Part shown: positions 26,792-43,836 of the stretch, piece after piece
How the letters are laid out: every line of letters begins with the position of its first letter
Position numbering within the stretch: the stretch's first letter is position 1
Assembly: GCF_000189535.1 (NCBI RefSeq)
Contig: NC_015145.1
Coordinates: forward strand, 3,968,001-4,032,000
Direction: 5' to 3'
From: Pseudarthrobacter phenanthrenivorans Sphe3
GTDB taxonomy: Bacteria > Actinomycetota > Actinomycetes > Actinomycetales > Micrococcaceae
DNA length: 64,000 bases
Notes under the pieces: model-generated
Told to the model about the DNA's origin: nothing
Seen by the model: only the letters and a program-made list of their open reading frames with translations
Database searches by the model: none
Program-made: the position numbers and the translations under genes

Positions 26792-27079
26792 TTACTTCTT
26801 GTTGGAGACAGCAGCCTTCAGCTTGGAGCCTGCGGTCAGCTTGACGCTGTGGCCAGCTGCGATCTGGATGGTCTCACCCGTCTGCGGGTTGCGGCCGGTG
26901 CGTGCTGCACGGTCGGTGCGCTCCACGGCGAGCCAGCCGGGGATGGTGATCTTCTCGCCCGCGGCGACAGAAGTCTCGAAAACCTCGAACAGTGCATCGA
27001 GGACGGAGTTGACGGCTGCCTGGCTGGTGCCGGCCTTGCCCGCTACCTCTGCAACAAGTTCACTACGGTTCTTAGCCAT
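26792..27079 (-). CDS. hup: HU family DNA-binding protein
   Basis: 95 residues, the size of a plain bacterial HU without the Lys/Ala tail seen in mycobacterial HupB. It begins MAKNRSELVAEVAGKAGTSQ. The DNA-binding arm signature of histone-like proteins is GRNPQTGETIQI, followed by AGHSVKLTAGSKLK. It forms a dimer that bends and compacts DNA. A strong terminator follows, and a 32-bp-phased repeat array lies about 180 bases upstream of the start. Confidence 0.96.
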   Translation of the reverse strand: MAKNRSELVAEVAGKAGTSQAAVNSVLDALFEVFETSVAAGEKITIPGWLAVERTDRAARTGRNPQTGETIQIAAGHSVKLTAGSKLKAAVSNKK

Positions 27080-27257
27080 TTATGTCCTCCTGGACGGTCA
27101 TGATTCTGGAGCCTGAACGCGGCATGCGCACAAGCCACTGTTCGAAAACTTACCAGCTTGGGAGGTCCGGGTCCGCAAATTCCGCGTGTTTCCGCCACTT
27201 TTTGAGGTTAATCACCGGTATTTGAGCGTTTTCAGCTGCTGATTCAGCCACCAGCGG

Positions 27258-27416
27258 ACGCTCTCGCAGTTGATGTCGGGTCTCCAGGGACGCTCTATCA
27301 GTTGAAGTCGGGTTCCCCGGGACGCTCTATCAGTTGAAGTCGGGTTCCCCGGGACGCTCTATCAGTTGAAGTCGGGTCTGCAGGCACGCTCTATCAGTTG
27401 AAGTCGGGTCTGCAGG
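27258..27416 (+). repeat. 32-bp-phased repeat array 2 (five forward units, cut by IS30)
   Basis: Units start at 27258, 27290, 27322, 27354 and 27386, all exactly 32 bp apart and nearly identical: ACGCTCTATCAGTTGAAGTC followed by GGGT and a variable GC-rich end. The next unit should start at 27418. IS30 starts at 27417, and the missing unit is found at 33270 beyond the IS nest. The rest of the 27080-27257 gap is the hup upstream region, in which I see nothing further. Confidence 0.92.
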
Positions 27417-28198
27417 GGCAGGTTCAAGGGGTCGTTGCAACACCTGAGTGATTGGGGTGTTGTTGTGGGTTTTGGTCGGCCTGAGCTGTTGCAGTCGGTG
27501 GTGCGGGTTTTCTGGGAGGCGCGGTCTTCTGGGGCATCTGATGAGGTGGCGGCGGCGGTGGCCGGTATGTCCCTGTCTGCGGCCAGGTTGATCGTCCGTC
27601 AGCATGGTGGGGTGGATCCTGCGAAGAAGCCCCCGTGCGGGCGGTTCCTGTCCTTCGATGAGCGCGAGTTGATCGCTGTGTGGCGGGCGGCCGGGTGCGG
27701 CGTGCGGGAGATCGGTCGGCGTTTGGGCCGGAACCCGTCCACTGTCAGCAGGGAGCTGGGCAGGAACATCCGGAACGGGGGCAACCGTCCGTACCTGGCG
27801 TCCTCGGCGCAGAACCGTGCGCAGAAGCTGGCGCGCAGGCCTAAGGCACGGAAGCTGGTTTTCAACGAGGCCCTGGCGCTTTACGTCGCCGGAATGCTGA
27901 CGGCGCGGGAACGGTTGTCCCCGGAGCAGATCAGCGCCCGACTGCGGATTGATTTCCCCGATGATGAAAGCATGCGCATCAGCCCGGAGACTATCTATCA
28001 GTGCATCTACATCCAGGGCCGCGGCGGGCTGAGAGCCGAGCTCGCTGCTGCTCTGCGCACCGGCCGGGCCGTGCGGCAGCCAAACCGGCGCGCGGGCATG
28101 CGAAGGCCCCGGGTCCCGCAAGAGTTGCTGATCAGTGAACGCCCCGCGGAAGCCGATGACCGGGCAGTGCCCGGGCACTGGGAATCTCAATGTTTCTG

Positions 28199-29401
28199 TC
28201 AAGCCGCCTGAGCGGTGATGCGTGGCATTGGTTCCTGGTAGATGGTGTGGTCACGGAGCATCGCCCAGAGGACGTTGATGCGACGTCTGGCGAGGGCGAT
28301 GAGGGCCTGTTTATGCGACTTTCCTTCTCCGCGCTTCCGGTCGTAATAGGTTCTTGAGGCCGCGCTGTTCTTCAAGCTGGAGAGGGCGGCGAGGTAACAG
28401 GTCCGCAGGAGCCTGCGGTTAAAGCGACGTGGTCGGTGCAGGTTCCCGCTGATTCGTCCGGAATCGCGCGGGACGGGAGCCAGCCCCGCGACGCTGGCGA
28501 GCCGGTCGACTGAGTCAAACGCGTCCAGGTTGCCGCCGATGTTCGCGAGAAAAGTAGCTGCGAGTACGGGGCCGAAGCCCGGCATGGTGAGCAAAACATC
28601 GGCGCTGTCGTGCTTCCCGAACAGGTCCGTGATCTGGGCATCGATGCCGGCGATCTCCGCATCGAGAGTGCTGATTTGCCCGGCCAGCCGGACGACCAGG
28701 GCAGAGCCTGTGGTCTGAGTTGGCAGTACGGTGTGCTGGGAGTTTGCGGCTATCAGTGCCTTCTCTGCCATCTTGGCACTATTGCGGCAGCCGCGTTTCC
28801 TCAGCCAACCGGTGAGCCGAGCTAGTCCGATCCGCCGGATGCCCTCGGGTGTCTGGTAGCCGCCCAGGAGGACCAGGGGCGCCTGTTTGGAGTAGTCGAA
28901 CGCACGCTCGAGAGCCGGGAAATATTCCAGCAAGGTGGCGCGGAGCCTGTTGATCGCCCGGACACGGTCGCAGATCAGATCCGTACGGCGGGCGGTGAGG
29001 AGCCGCAGGTCAACGCTGATCTGGTCCGTGCGGCGGACTGGTTGGAGGTCCGTGCGCATCCGTGCCTGGTCAGCGATGATCCTGGCATCTTTCGCGTCGG
29101 TCTTGCCATCTCCGCGGTAGGTCTCCGCAGCGTGATGCACGATCCGTCCAGGTATATAGAGCAGTTGCTGGGCGTGCGCGGCCAACAACTCGATCAACAG
29201 GGCCGCTCCGCCGGAATTCAGATCCGTGGCCCAGCAGACTTCGCCCCCGGCCGCGATCTCCGCGATCGTGGCTATGAGTTCGAGCACTGCGTTTTCGTCG
29301 TTCTCGACCCGTTTCGAGAGCAGCACGGTCCCCGTCTGATCGATCACGACGCAATGATGTGCTCTTTTGCCTGAGTCGATTCCTACCCAGAATGCCGGCA
29401 T
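28199..29401 (-). CDS. IS110-family transposase (DEDD recombinase)
   Basis: 400 residues. The N-terminal RuvC-like domain shows Asp9 in FWVGIDSG, Asp60 in CWATDLNSGG (many relatives have Glu here), and Asp102 and Asp105 in GDGKTDAKDARIIADQ. The C-terminal Tnp domain has MPGFGPVLAATFLANIG and LASVAGLAPVPRDSGRISG, which includes conserved serines. Such enzymes work with a bridge RNA that pairs with both target and donor DNA. The gene is intact. It ends about 14 bp from the element end and is preceded by a 238-bp non-coding region. Confidence 0.95.
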   Translation of the reverse strand: MPAFWVGIDSGKRAHHCVVIDQTGTVLLSKRVENDENAVLELIATIAEIAAGGEVCWATDLNSGGAALLIELLAAHAQQLLYIPGRIVHHAAETYRGDGKTDAKDARIIADQARMRTDLQPVRRTDQISVDLRLLTARRTDLICDRVRAINRLRATLLEYFPALERAFDYSKQAPLVLLGGYQTPEGIRRIGLARLTGWLRKRGCRNSAKMAEKALIAANSQHTVLPTQTTGSALVVRLAGQISTLDAEIAGIDAQITDLFGKHDSADVLLTMPGFGPVLAATFLANIGGNLDAFDSVDRLASVAGLAPVPRDSGRISGNLHRPRRFNRRLLRTCYLAALSSLKNSAASRTYYDRKRGEGKSHKQALIALARRRINVLWAMLRDHTIYQEPMPRITAQAA

Positions 29402-29439
29402 GTTCAGTCTCCTTCGATCAGCTCCAATTTCGGTTGGCC

Positions 29440-29624
29440 CTGTCGATAACTACGCCGGCACGTCCTTACCCAACGATCAATGTCGTAATTCTCAATCAGC
29501 GGTCGAGTCATCGGCGGGCAGCGGGCGGCCATTCCCAGTGAGCCATCCAAGCGGCAGGGCGACCTAGGCCATACCCGCCACCCGAGGGTGATCGAAACAC
29601 TACGACAGCTCCGAAATCACCCAC
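29440..29624 (-). ncRNA. Predicted bridge RNA of the IS110 element
   Basis: On the minus strand, reading towards the transposase, three stem-loops can be drawn. The first is a 5' hairpin, GGGUGAU with AUCACCC (29586-29622). The second is a large loop closed by GGCGGG/CCCGCC and GGCC/GGCC (29513-29579). It holds AGGUCGCCCU (29556-29565) and CACUGGGAAU (29531-29540). These match the two flanks of the insertion site, AGATCGCCCT and CACTGGGAA, and pair with opposite strands. The third loop holds AUUGAGAAU (29488-29496) and GUAAGG (29464-29469), which match the element's own right and left ends. Order and strand choice agree with the IS621 bridge RNA. The exact ends are estimates. Confidence 0.8.
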
Positions 29625-30421
29625 AACAAAATCGTAAGGAGGGCGATCTGATCATCGGTACCCCTGGCGCCGGGGCGATCGGAACCCTCGTGGAACGCAG
29701 TAGCCGTTTCGTGATGCTCCTGCACCTGCCTAACGGACATACCGGCGAGCAGGTGCTGGCCGCCATCGAGGCAACCCTTCCGACCCTGCCGGCCCAGCTG
29801 CGCCGGTCCCTGACCTGGGACCAAGGCGCTGAGATGGTCGGCATTCACGAACGCGTCAGGATCGCCACCGGCGCCGAGGTCTACTTCTGCGATCCTCACT
29901 CACCCTGGCAACGCGGCACGAACGAGAACACCAACGGACTCCTGCGACAGTACTTCCCCAAAGGCATGGACCTCACCACCGTCACCCGCGCAGACCTCGA
30001 CTACGCTGCCGCAGGACTCAACGGACGCCTACGCAAAACCCTCGGCTGGAAAACACCCGCACAAGCCCTCCAGCAAATACTGGAAGAATCAGCAGCATAG
30101 GACGTGTTGCAACGACCACTTGAATCGGGACTGTCCGATAAACGGTGTGTCGAGTCCGGCCGGTTTTCATTGTTGAGTGGTTCTTTCGAACCGGCCAGCG
30201 AAGGTAATAGCGAACGCGTTTAGCGCAGGCTTCCACCTCATCACCCAGCGTGCACGGCCACCGCCGGTTGGATCAAGAGATCTGGTGACCAGGTATAGGC
30301 ATTTCAGGGCAGCGGTCTCGTTCGGAAAGTGCCCGCGGGCCCTCACCGCCCTTCGGTAGCGTGCGTTGATCGACTCGATCGCGTTCGTCGTGCAGATGAC
30401 CCGTCGGATCTCCACGTCGTA

Positions 30422-32162
30422 GAGCCTGTCGCAGAATGGCGTGTCCCAGCCCGGATGGTGGCGGGGGCTTGGGAGAATCGGGTATGGCTCGGAGTTATCG
30501 TCCTGTGCGGCGTGATCAGGTGTTTCTGCTTCCGCCGGACATGCGGGACTGGCTGCCGGAAGATCACCTCGTTTGGCTTGTCATCGAGATCGTCGAGACG
30601 CTCGATATGTCGGCTTTCGAGGCGTCGCGGCGGCGGGGCGGGGTCGGCGCAGCGGGATACGATCCGCGGATGCTCCTGGGGCTGCTTGTCTACGCGTACT
30701 GCCGTGGCGTGCGGTCCTCGCGTCAGGTCGAGCGGCTCTGCCATACGGACATCGCGTTCAAGGTGGCGTGCGCCGGCGATGTGCCCGACCATGCGACGAT
30801 CGCGAGGTTCCGTGCCGTGTCCGAGGAAGCGTTCGCCGGGTTGTTCGCGCAGGTGCTGCTGATCGCCGCACGGGCGGGGCTTGCCCGGTTCGGCACGATC
30901 GCGATCGACGGGACGAAGATCCCCGCGAACGCGTCCATCGACGCGAACCGCGGTCGGGACTGGTTCGAGCAGCACGCGGCAGAGATCGCCGCCGGGGTCG
31001 TCGAAGAGGCCCAGCGCGTGGACGCAGCCGAGGATGCGCTGGCCGCCCGCGGGGCTGACGAGGGCGGTGACCGTGTCCGTGGGGCGCTGGCCATGAGGTC
31101 GGCGCGGGCCGAGCGGATCCGTCGCGCAGCGGCGGAACTTGCCCAGCAGCAGGGTCGACTGGACGCCGATCGCGACGCCCGCCAGACCGGGGCTCAGGCC
31201 CGGCTGGAGACATCCCGGGCCGGGCGGCCGGTGCGAGGCCGGATCCCTGACGGTCCGCTACGGCTGGCCGAGGCGAGGGCGCATCTGGAACGGGAACTGC
31301 GTGACCACCAGGCCAAGCTCGATCGCAGGGCCGCGTTGATCGCCGCGGGGAAGAAGCCGATGGGCGCCCCGTCCGTCCCTACCGAGGAGCACTCCCGGAT
31401 CATCCGGGCCCGCCGTGTCGTCGCTGCCGCCGAAGCCGCCGCGGCGCGCGACGGGCAAGCCCCGACAAGGAGCCTGTCCAAGGCCGTCGCGAACACCACC
31501 GACCCGGACTCGCGGGTGATGCCCACACGCCGGGGATTCGTCCAGGGGTACAACGCGCAGGTCGCCGTCACCGGTGACCATCTCATCGCCGCCGTCGATG
31601 TGAACCAGCAGCCCAACGATATGCCCTCGTTCGTTCCCATGATGAGCGCGGCCACCAATGCCGCCTCGGGCCTGCACGCGCGGACCGGCTCGCCTGAGCA
31701 TCAGATCGGGGTCGTGCTGGCCGATGCCGGCTACTGCAGCAACAAGAACCTGGAGGCGCCCGGCGCCGACCGGATCATCGCCTTGGGCAAGGGTCGCGAA
31801 CAGCATGCCAAGGCAGTCCGATCCCCGGCATCCGGCCCGCCGCCGGCCGGGGCGAACGCACGGGAAGCGATGGCCCACCGCCTCCGAACACCCGAAGGAT
31901 CAGCCGCTTACAAGCGCCGCGGCGCAACCGTCGAACCCAGCATCGGAACCCTCAAGACGATCCTGAGCAGATTCTCCCGGAGAGGCCTTGATGCAGCCCG
32001 CAGCGAGCTGAACCTCGCGGCCGCCGCCTACAACATCCGGAAGATCCACACGGCAACCGCCTGAGGCGCTGGCCGCGGGGACCAGGCGAGCCGACCTGCC
32101 GACCCCGACCAACAGGCCCCCGTCACCATCCGGGCTGGGACACGCCATTCTGCGACAGGCTC
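30422..32162 (+). mobile_element. IS1182-family element inserted in the IS256 transposase gene
   Basis: Terminal inverted repeats of about 46 bp (30422-30467 and 32117-32162) differ at one position and begin GAGCCTGTCGCAGAATGG. The 4-bp target duplication CGTA stands at 30418-30421 and 32163-32166. The element is complete, 1741 bp. Confidence 0.93.
30484..32064 (+). CDS. IS1182-family transposase
   Basis: 526 residues from ATG 30484 with GGGAG upstream. The start FLLPPDMRDWLPEDHLVWLV and YDPRMLLGLLVYAYCRGVRSS are characteristic of IS1182 transposases. The first catalytic Asp is in TIAIDGTKIPANAS, the second in VLADAGYCSNKNL, and the Glu is in ATVEPSIGTLK. A charged, helical insertion (about 170-320) lies between the first two, as in other IS1182 proteins. 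The gene appears intact, so this is one of the two potentially active transposases of the nest. Confidence 0.93.
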   Translation: MARSYRPVRRDQVFLLPPDMRDWLPEDHLVWLVIEIVETLDMSAFEASRRRGGVGAAGYDPRMLLGLLVYAYCRGVRSSRQVERLCHTDIAFKVACAGDVPDHATIARFRAVSEEAFAGLFAQVLLIAARAGLARFGTIAIDGTKIPANASIDANRGRDWFEQHAAEIAAGVVEEAQRVDAAEDALAARGADEGGDRVRGALAMRSARAERIRRAAAELAQQQGRLDADRDARQTGAQARLETSRAGRPVRGRIPDGPLRLAEARAHLERELRDHQAKLDRRAALIAAGKKPMGAPSVPTEEHSRIIRARRVVAAAEAAAARDGQAPTRSLSKAVANTTDPDSRVMPTRRGFVQGYNAQVAVTGDHLIAAVDVNQQPNDMPSFVPMMSAATNAASGLHARTGSPEHQIGVVLADAGYCSNKNLEAPGADRIIALGKGREQHAKAVRSPASGPPPAGANAREAMAHRLRTPEGSAAYKRRGATVEPSIGTLKTILSRFSRRGLDAARSELNLAAAAYNIRKIHTATA

Positions 32163-33265
32163 CGTACTCCAGGAAGGGCACGAATTCGGCCCAGGAGGAT
32201 TCCCAGAGCCGTACGATGGCCGGATACCGCTGGCCCCACTCGGCAGTGAATTCGGCGAACCGGTCCTTCGCCGCCTGCTCGGACGGGGCCGTGTAGACCG
32301 GCTTGAGCGCCTTGACGATGCCGTCGCGGTGCTGGCGTCCGGCGTAGCGGAAGCTGTTGCGGATCAGGTGCACGATGCACTGCTGCACCACCGTCCGCTC
32401 CCACGTGGTCGTGATCGCCTCCGGCAGGCCTTTGAGCCCGTCGCAGACGGCGATCAGCACATCTTCCACGCCCCGGTTCTTCAGCTCCGAGAAGACCTGC
32501 AGCCAGAACCGGGCACCCTCGCCACCGTCGCCGGCCCAGATGCCCAGGATCTCCCGCTCCCCATTGGTGGTGACGCCCATAACGACGTAGAACGGGGTGT
32601 TGCGCACCTGCCCGTCACGGACCTTGACCACGACCGCATCAACGAACAGCACCGGATAGATCGGATCCAAAGGCCGGGCCGACCATTCGGCCAGTTCTCC
32701 GGCGACTTTCTCCGTGATGCGGCTGATGGTGTCTTTAGAGACTCTGGCCCCGTAGACCTCCTCGAAGTGGGCGGCGATTTCCCCGGTCGTCAGCCCCCGG
32801 GCAGAGAGGGAGAGCACGATCTGGTCGATCCCGTCCAGACGCCGTTTCCGCTTGGGCACGATCACCGGCTCGAACGACCCGTCCCGATCCCGGGGCACCT
32901 CAATCTCGACCGGACCGATCTCGGTCAACACGGTCTTTGACCTGGTGCCGTTGCGCATGTTGGCTGCGATCGGTGTCTGGCCGTGCTCGTGGCCGAGGTG
33001 CTCTGTCAGCTCGGCTTCCAGAGCGGTCTCCAGCACATTTCTCGTGAGTTGGTTCAGCAGCCCGCCCGGGCCTACCAGGCTCACGCCCTGTTCCTTGGCC
33101 TGCGCGAGCAACCGCTCCGCAAGCTCCTTCTGATCGATGATCTCTCCCGTCACAGGATCGATCATCACCCCTGCCATCTCGGACGTGGACTCTGACACGG
33201 CCGTCTCCTTTCGGATCAGGCCGGACTCCACACACCGTTATTCAGACAGTCCCCTTGAATCCGCC

Positions 33266-33480
33266 AGGCACGCTCTATCAGTTGTTGTTGGGTCTTTCGA
33301 CGCTGTCGTGGTGGTCGATGCCGGTCGGGCGGTGGCGGGGGTGGGCTTGTCTGGGCCCGCGATAGAAAGCACATGAACTGAGAGAGCGTCCGTCAGAAAC
33401 GCGTATCGAGTGAGAGAGCGTCCGATGGAAGGCCGCATCAACTGAGAGAGGGTCCGTGCGGCGCTCTATCAGCTGGTGGT
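33266..33480. repeat. 32-bp-phased repeat array 3 (mixed orientation) beyond the IS nest and rrn1
   Basis: A forward unit at 33270 continues array 2. After a gap of about 90 bases, inverted units end in GAGCGT or a variant at 33389, 33421 and 33453 (32 bp apart). A forward half-unit, GCGCTCTATCAGCTGG, starts at 33461. The rRNA operon terminator follows directly. Confidence 0.85.
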
Positions 33481-33497
33481 GTGTGTGTTAAATGTGG

Positions 33498-33525
33498 GAG
33501 GCCCCAACCGTGTGGTTGGGGCCTC
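33498..33525 (-). terminator. rrn1 terminator
   Basis: GAGGCCCCAACC and GGTTGGGGCCTC pair across a four-base loop just after 5S on the minus strand; CCCACATTT follows. Confidence 0.85.
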
Positions 33526-33536
33526 GACCTAATGGT

Positions 33537-33655
33537 TGTCCGGCGGTGACCTACTCTCCCACACCCTCCCGGGTGCAGTACCATCGGCGCTGTGGGTCTT
33601 AGCTTCCGGGTTCGGAATGGGACCGGGCGTTTCCCCCACGCTATGACCGCCGTAA
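33537..33655 (-). rRNA. rrf: 5S ribosomal RNA (rrn1)
   Basis: On the minus strand the sequence runs from TTACGGCGGTCATAGC to CACCGCCGGACA; the two ends pair to form helix I. The conserved CCATTCCGAACCCGGAAG and GGTACTGC segments are present. The length is about 119 nt, and the ends may be off by a base or two. The 224-bp 23S-5S spacer (33656-33879) has no tRNA. Confidence 0.95.
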
Positions 33656-33879
33656 CCCTGTTACCCGTCACCAACCCTGTTGGGGTGGTGTGGGAAGACT
33701 TGTGGTTACAACTGCTCCTGTTAGAGAGCGGTGGTGTTGTTTATTCAGTTGTGTTCCTCAGCGCAACAGGCCCGTGGCGGGTTTGTTGGTTGGGAACCAC
33801 ATAGTGGACGCAAGCAGTCTTGTTCATCTTTTTACCCTCCCCGTGGTGCAAACGCTTTTGAACCCGTTTGCGGGGTGGG

Positions 33880-39053
<5,174 letters not shown>

Positions 39054-39594
39054 AAAACAGACACAACCCCCAGCCCCGGGAAAACGGGACCAAAAGGCTG
39101 CACAAAATTTGAAACCAGCTGTAAAAACCAGACCACCCACAGGGGCGGATGACCCGATCAATTCAACCAATCACTAAAACAATTGGTATCAACAAACTTG
39201 GCACACTATTGAGTTCTCAAACAACAGACACACCCGGCACCACCACACACCCTCAAGGCCGTGACTCGCTCCGGAGCAACTTTTCAAACTTACCCGGTTT
39301 CGAGAAGCTTTGCAAATCGGCGTTTCCGGCGATTCGTGGCTTTCTCAACCGTCCCCACCCGCATCCGGCGCGCCAGGAGGCGAACCATTTGCAGGCTGTT
39401 TGTAAGGGGGTTGGTCGCTATTTTTCCGCTTCAGCGGCGGCGACTCAGAAAACAATACACGGGCAGAAGCCGCTCTGCAAATCCGCCTTCGAGGCAGAGC
39501 AGCACCCCCGAAACCCCCGTAATTCCGGGCTTTTTGGCATCTTCTCGCCGGTCCCAGCCCCGGTGGGAGGCTGCACCCTGATCTATGGAGTGGG
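39054..39594 (-). promoter_or_regulatory. rrn1 leader and promoter region
   Basis: 39054-39289 is identical to the rrn2 leader and includes the boxA-like TTGTTTGAGAACTCAATAG (about 39207-39225). 39290-39594 is unique except for a 24-base element at 39437-39460 (plus-strand GCGGCGACTCAGAAAACAAT then ACAC) that recurs upstream of rrn2. On the minus strand this reads GTGTATTGTTTTCTGAGTCG, probably part of the rRNA promoter. No gene is present. Confidence 0.65.
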
Positions 39595-42714
<3,120 letters not shown>

Positions 42715-42752
42715 CTATCAAGCCTAGCTGGTGGGGTCCTTGTTTTGTAGGG

Positions 42753-43760
42753 TCAGGCCGATTGTCGACGGACCAACTGGTGCTTGAGGACCAAGTGGGC
42801 ATCCGCGCCGCCTGCCTCCATGCGGCCAGTGAGCAGGCCATCCACAAGGCCGACGGCGGCCCTCCCCACCGCGCGGAGGTCCAGGGAGAGGGTAGTCAGC
42901 TCAGGCGATACCAATTCGCCAAGGGGAATCCCGTCCATCCCTACAACTGCGCAGTCCCGCGGGACTGTCACGCCTGCATCGGCAAAAGCCTTGAGCGCGC
43001 CGGCAGCCATGAGATCGTTGAAGACCAGCAGGCCGTCGGGGCTCCCTTTTTCATCGATCATCCTGCGGACAGCACCACGGGCGGCGGTGGCAGAATCAGC
43101 GGAGCGCTCCACCCGGAGGCCGACTCCGGCGGCCCCGGCCGCAACGGCCACCGCCTTGCCGCGCGCCGTCGCCGGCCCCTCCTGGTCCGAATCCAAGTAG
43201 GCGATGCGCCGGCGCTGGTTCTCCAGGAGATAGCCCAACGCGAGCTGTGCCGCGTGTGAGTAGTCGAAAGAGATCCGGCCTGCCGCTTCGCCCGCTGGGT
43301 CGTCCAGCACAACCACCGGGCGACGGCCCATCATGGCCTGGGCCTCCACTGAGCATCCGCCGAGATATCCCACCAGCGCGTCAACCTGCGGCGCCAACCG
43401 TGTTACAGCGTCCAGGCCACTGGCGCTGCCGTGGCCAAAATCATCCATCACCACGTTCCAGCCGCGCTGGGTGGCTTCTTCGACCACACTGGCCGCGAAG
43501 GCAGGAAAGTAAGGATTGGTCAGGTCCGGGATGGCGAGACCCAGCGAGACCCGCGCGCCCTGGACCAGGCCTTTCGCGAACCGGCTCGGAGAATACCCAA
43601 GCTCCGCGGCCAGATTCTGGACTCGTTCCCGCGTGGTTGCACTGATCCCCGGCATGTCGTTCATGGCGCGCGTGACAGTCTGCCGTGACACCCCCGCTGC
43701 CGCTGCCACATCAAGAATGGTGGCGCGGCGGTTGGCCGGGCCGCGGGAACTCGAGGTCAT
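42753..43760 (-). CDS. LacI family transcriptional repressor, likely of lacZ
   Basis: 335 residues from ATG 43760; a longer open frame upstream reads through repeat sequence and is not supported. The helix-turn-helix is ATILDVAAAAGVSRQTVTRAMND, followed by the hinge helix region YSPSRFAKGLVQGA. The periplasmic-binding-protein-like sensor domain carries the LVFNDLMAAGALKAFADAGV and VVGMDGIPLGELVSPELTTL motifs of the family. It lies just upstream of lacZ with a palindromic operator between them, so it most likely represses lacZ and responds to a galactoside. Confidence 0.93.
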   Translation of the reverse strand: MTSSSRGPANRRATILDVAAAAGVSRQTVTRAMNDMPGISATTRERVQNLAAELGYSPSRFAKGLVQGARVSLGLAIPDLTNPYFPAFAASVVEEATQRGWNVVMDDFGHGSASGLDAVTRLAPQVDALVGYLGGCSVEAQAMMGRRPVVVLDDPAGEAAGRISFDYSHAAQLALGYLLENQRRRIAYLDSDQEGPATARGKAVAVAAGAAGVGLRVERSADSATAARGAVRRMIDEKGSPDGLLVFNDLMAAGALKAFADAGVTVPRDCAVVGMDGIPLGELVSPELTTLSLDLRAVGRAAVGLVDGLLTGRMEAGGADAHLVLKHQLVRRQSA

Positions 43761-43836
43761 GGGAGTAAGTCTAAAGTGGGCAGGCTGTGGGCCACACGCT
43801 TGCTGCCCCCAGTGGTGGCGGAGGCACCCACAGCGG

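Larger units (their letters stand above)
28185..29639 (-). mobile_element. IS110-family element inserted in the IS30 transposase gene
   Basis: The element has no terminal inverted repeats, as usual for IS110. It is bounded by two-base cores: AA at 28183-28184 and AG at 29640-29641. Removing 1457 bp restores the IS30 frame, with a Glu codon (GAA or GAG) at the joint. One end beside the transposase stop is very short (about 14 bp), and the end before its start is long (238 bp). This is the layout of the IS110 group, whose left end encodes the bridge RNA. Confidence 0.9.
27435..30100 (+). pseudogene. IS30-family transposase, split by the IS110 insertion
   Basis: The N-terminal part (27435-28184) has the IS30 helix-turn-helix region (GVREIGRRLGRNPSTVSRELGRN) and RLSPEQISARLRIDFP. 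It stops at GHWE, where IS110 begins. The C-terminal part (from 29641) continues as GDLIIG, with catalytic Asp, LTWDQGAEM (second Asp) and FCDPHSPWQRGTNENTNGLLRQY (catalytic Glu). Joining 28183 to 29641 gives an uninterrupted 402-residue transposase in one frame. The catalytic triad is therefore intact in sequence, but the gene is broken. The exact start is uncertain: TTG at 27435 or a later GTG. Confidence 0.9.
30167..33198 (-). pseudogene. IS256-family transposase, split by IS1182
   Basis: The N-terminal part begins at GTG 33198, after AAAGGAG. It has the family lines SLSARGLTTGEIAAHFEEVYG, LFVDAVVVKVRDGQVRN (first Asp), and GVEDVLIAVCDGLKGLPEAI (second Asp), and reaches FLEY. The C-terminal part resumes at DVEIRRVICTTNAIESINAR, which holds the conserved Glu, and ends at 30167. 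Removing 1741 bp of IS1182 and one CGTA joins the two in frame, giving about 428 residues. A run-on reading into IS1182 sequence after FLEY is an artefact of the insertion. Confidence 0.92.
30127..33253 (-). mobile_element. IS256-family element, interrupted by IS1182
   Basis: Ends begin GGGACTGTC on both sides. The inverted repeat goes on as (C/T)GA then ACGGTGTGT with small differences (30127-30150 and about 33229-33253). The target duplication is CTTGAATC (30119-30126 and 33254-33261), the 8 bp expected for IS256. The site lies only four bases inside the right end of IS30. Confidence 0.9.
27417..33265 (+). mobile_element. IS30-family element, interrupted by IS110 and IS256 (the latter by IS1182)
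   Basis: Left end GGCAGGTTCAAGGGGTCG and right end (reverse complement) GGCGGATTCAAGTGGTCG. The matching inner part TTCAAG-GGTCGTTGCAACAC agrees at 20 of 21 positions (27423-27443 against 30104-30124). The target duplication is AGG (27414-27416 and 33266-33268). Removing the element with one AGG restores a perfect 32-bp repeat junction. The last four bases of the element, 33262-33265, lie beyond the IS256 inserted near its right end. Confidence 0.88.

Noticed and set aside
27258..27416. The regular 32-bp repeats as a CRISPR array
   Set aside because: The variable part is only about 12 bases and partly conserved, units occur in both orientations, and no cas gene is near.
31900..32160. C-terminal run-on of the IS256 transposase frame into IS1182 DNA
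   Set aside because: It is antisense to the IS1182 transposase and arises only from the insertion; the true C-terminus is at 30167-30418.
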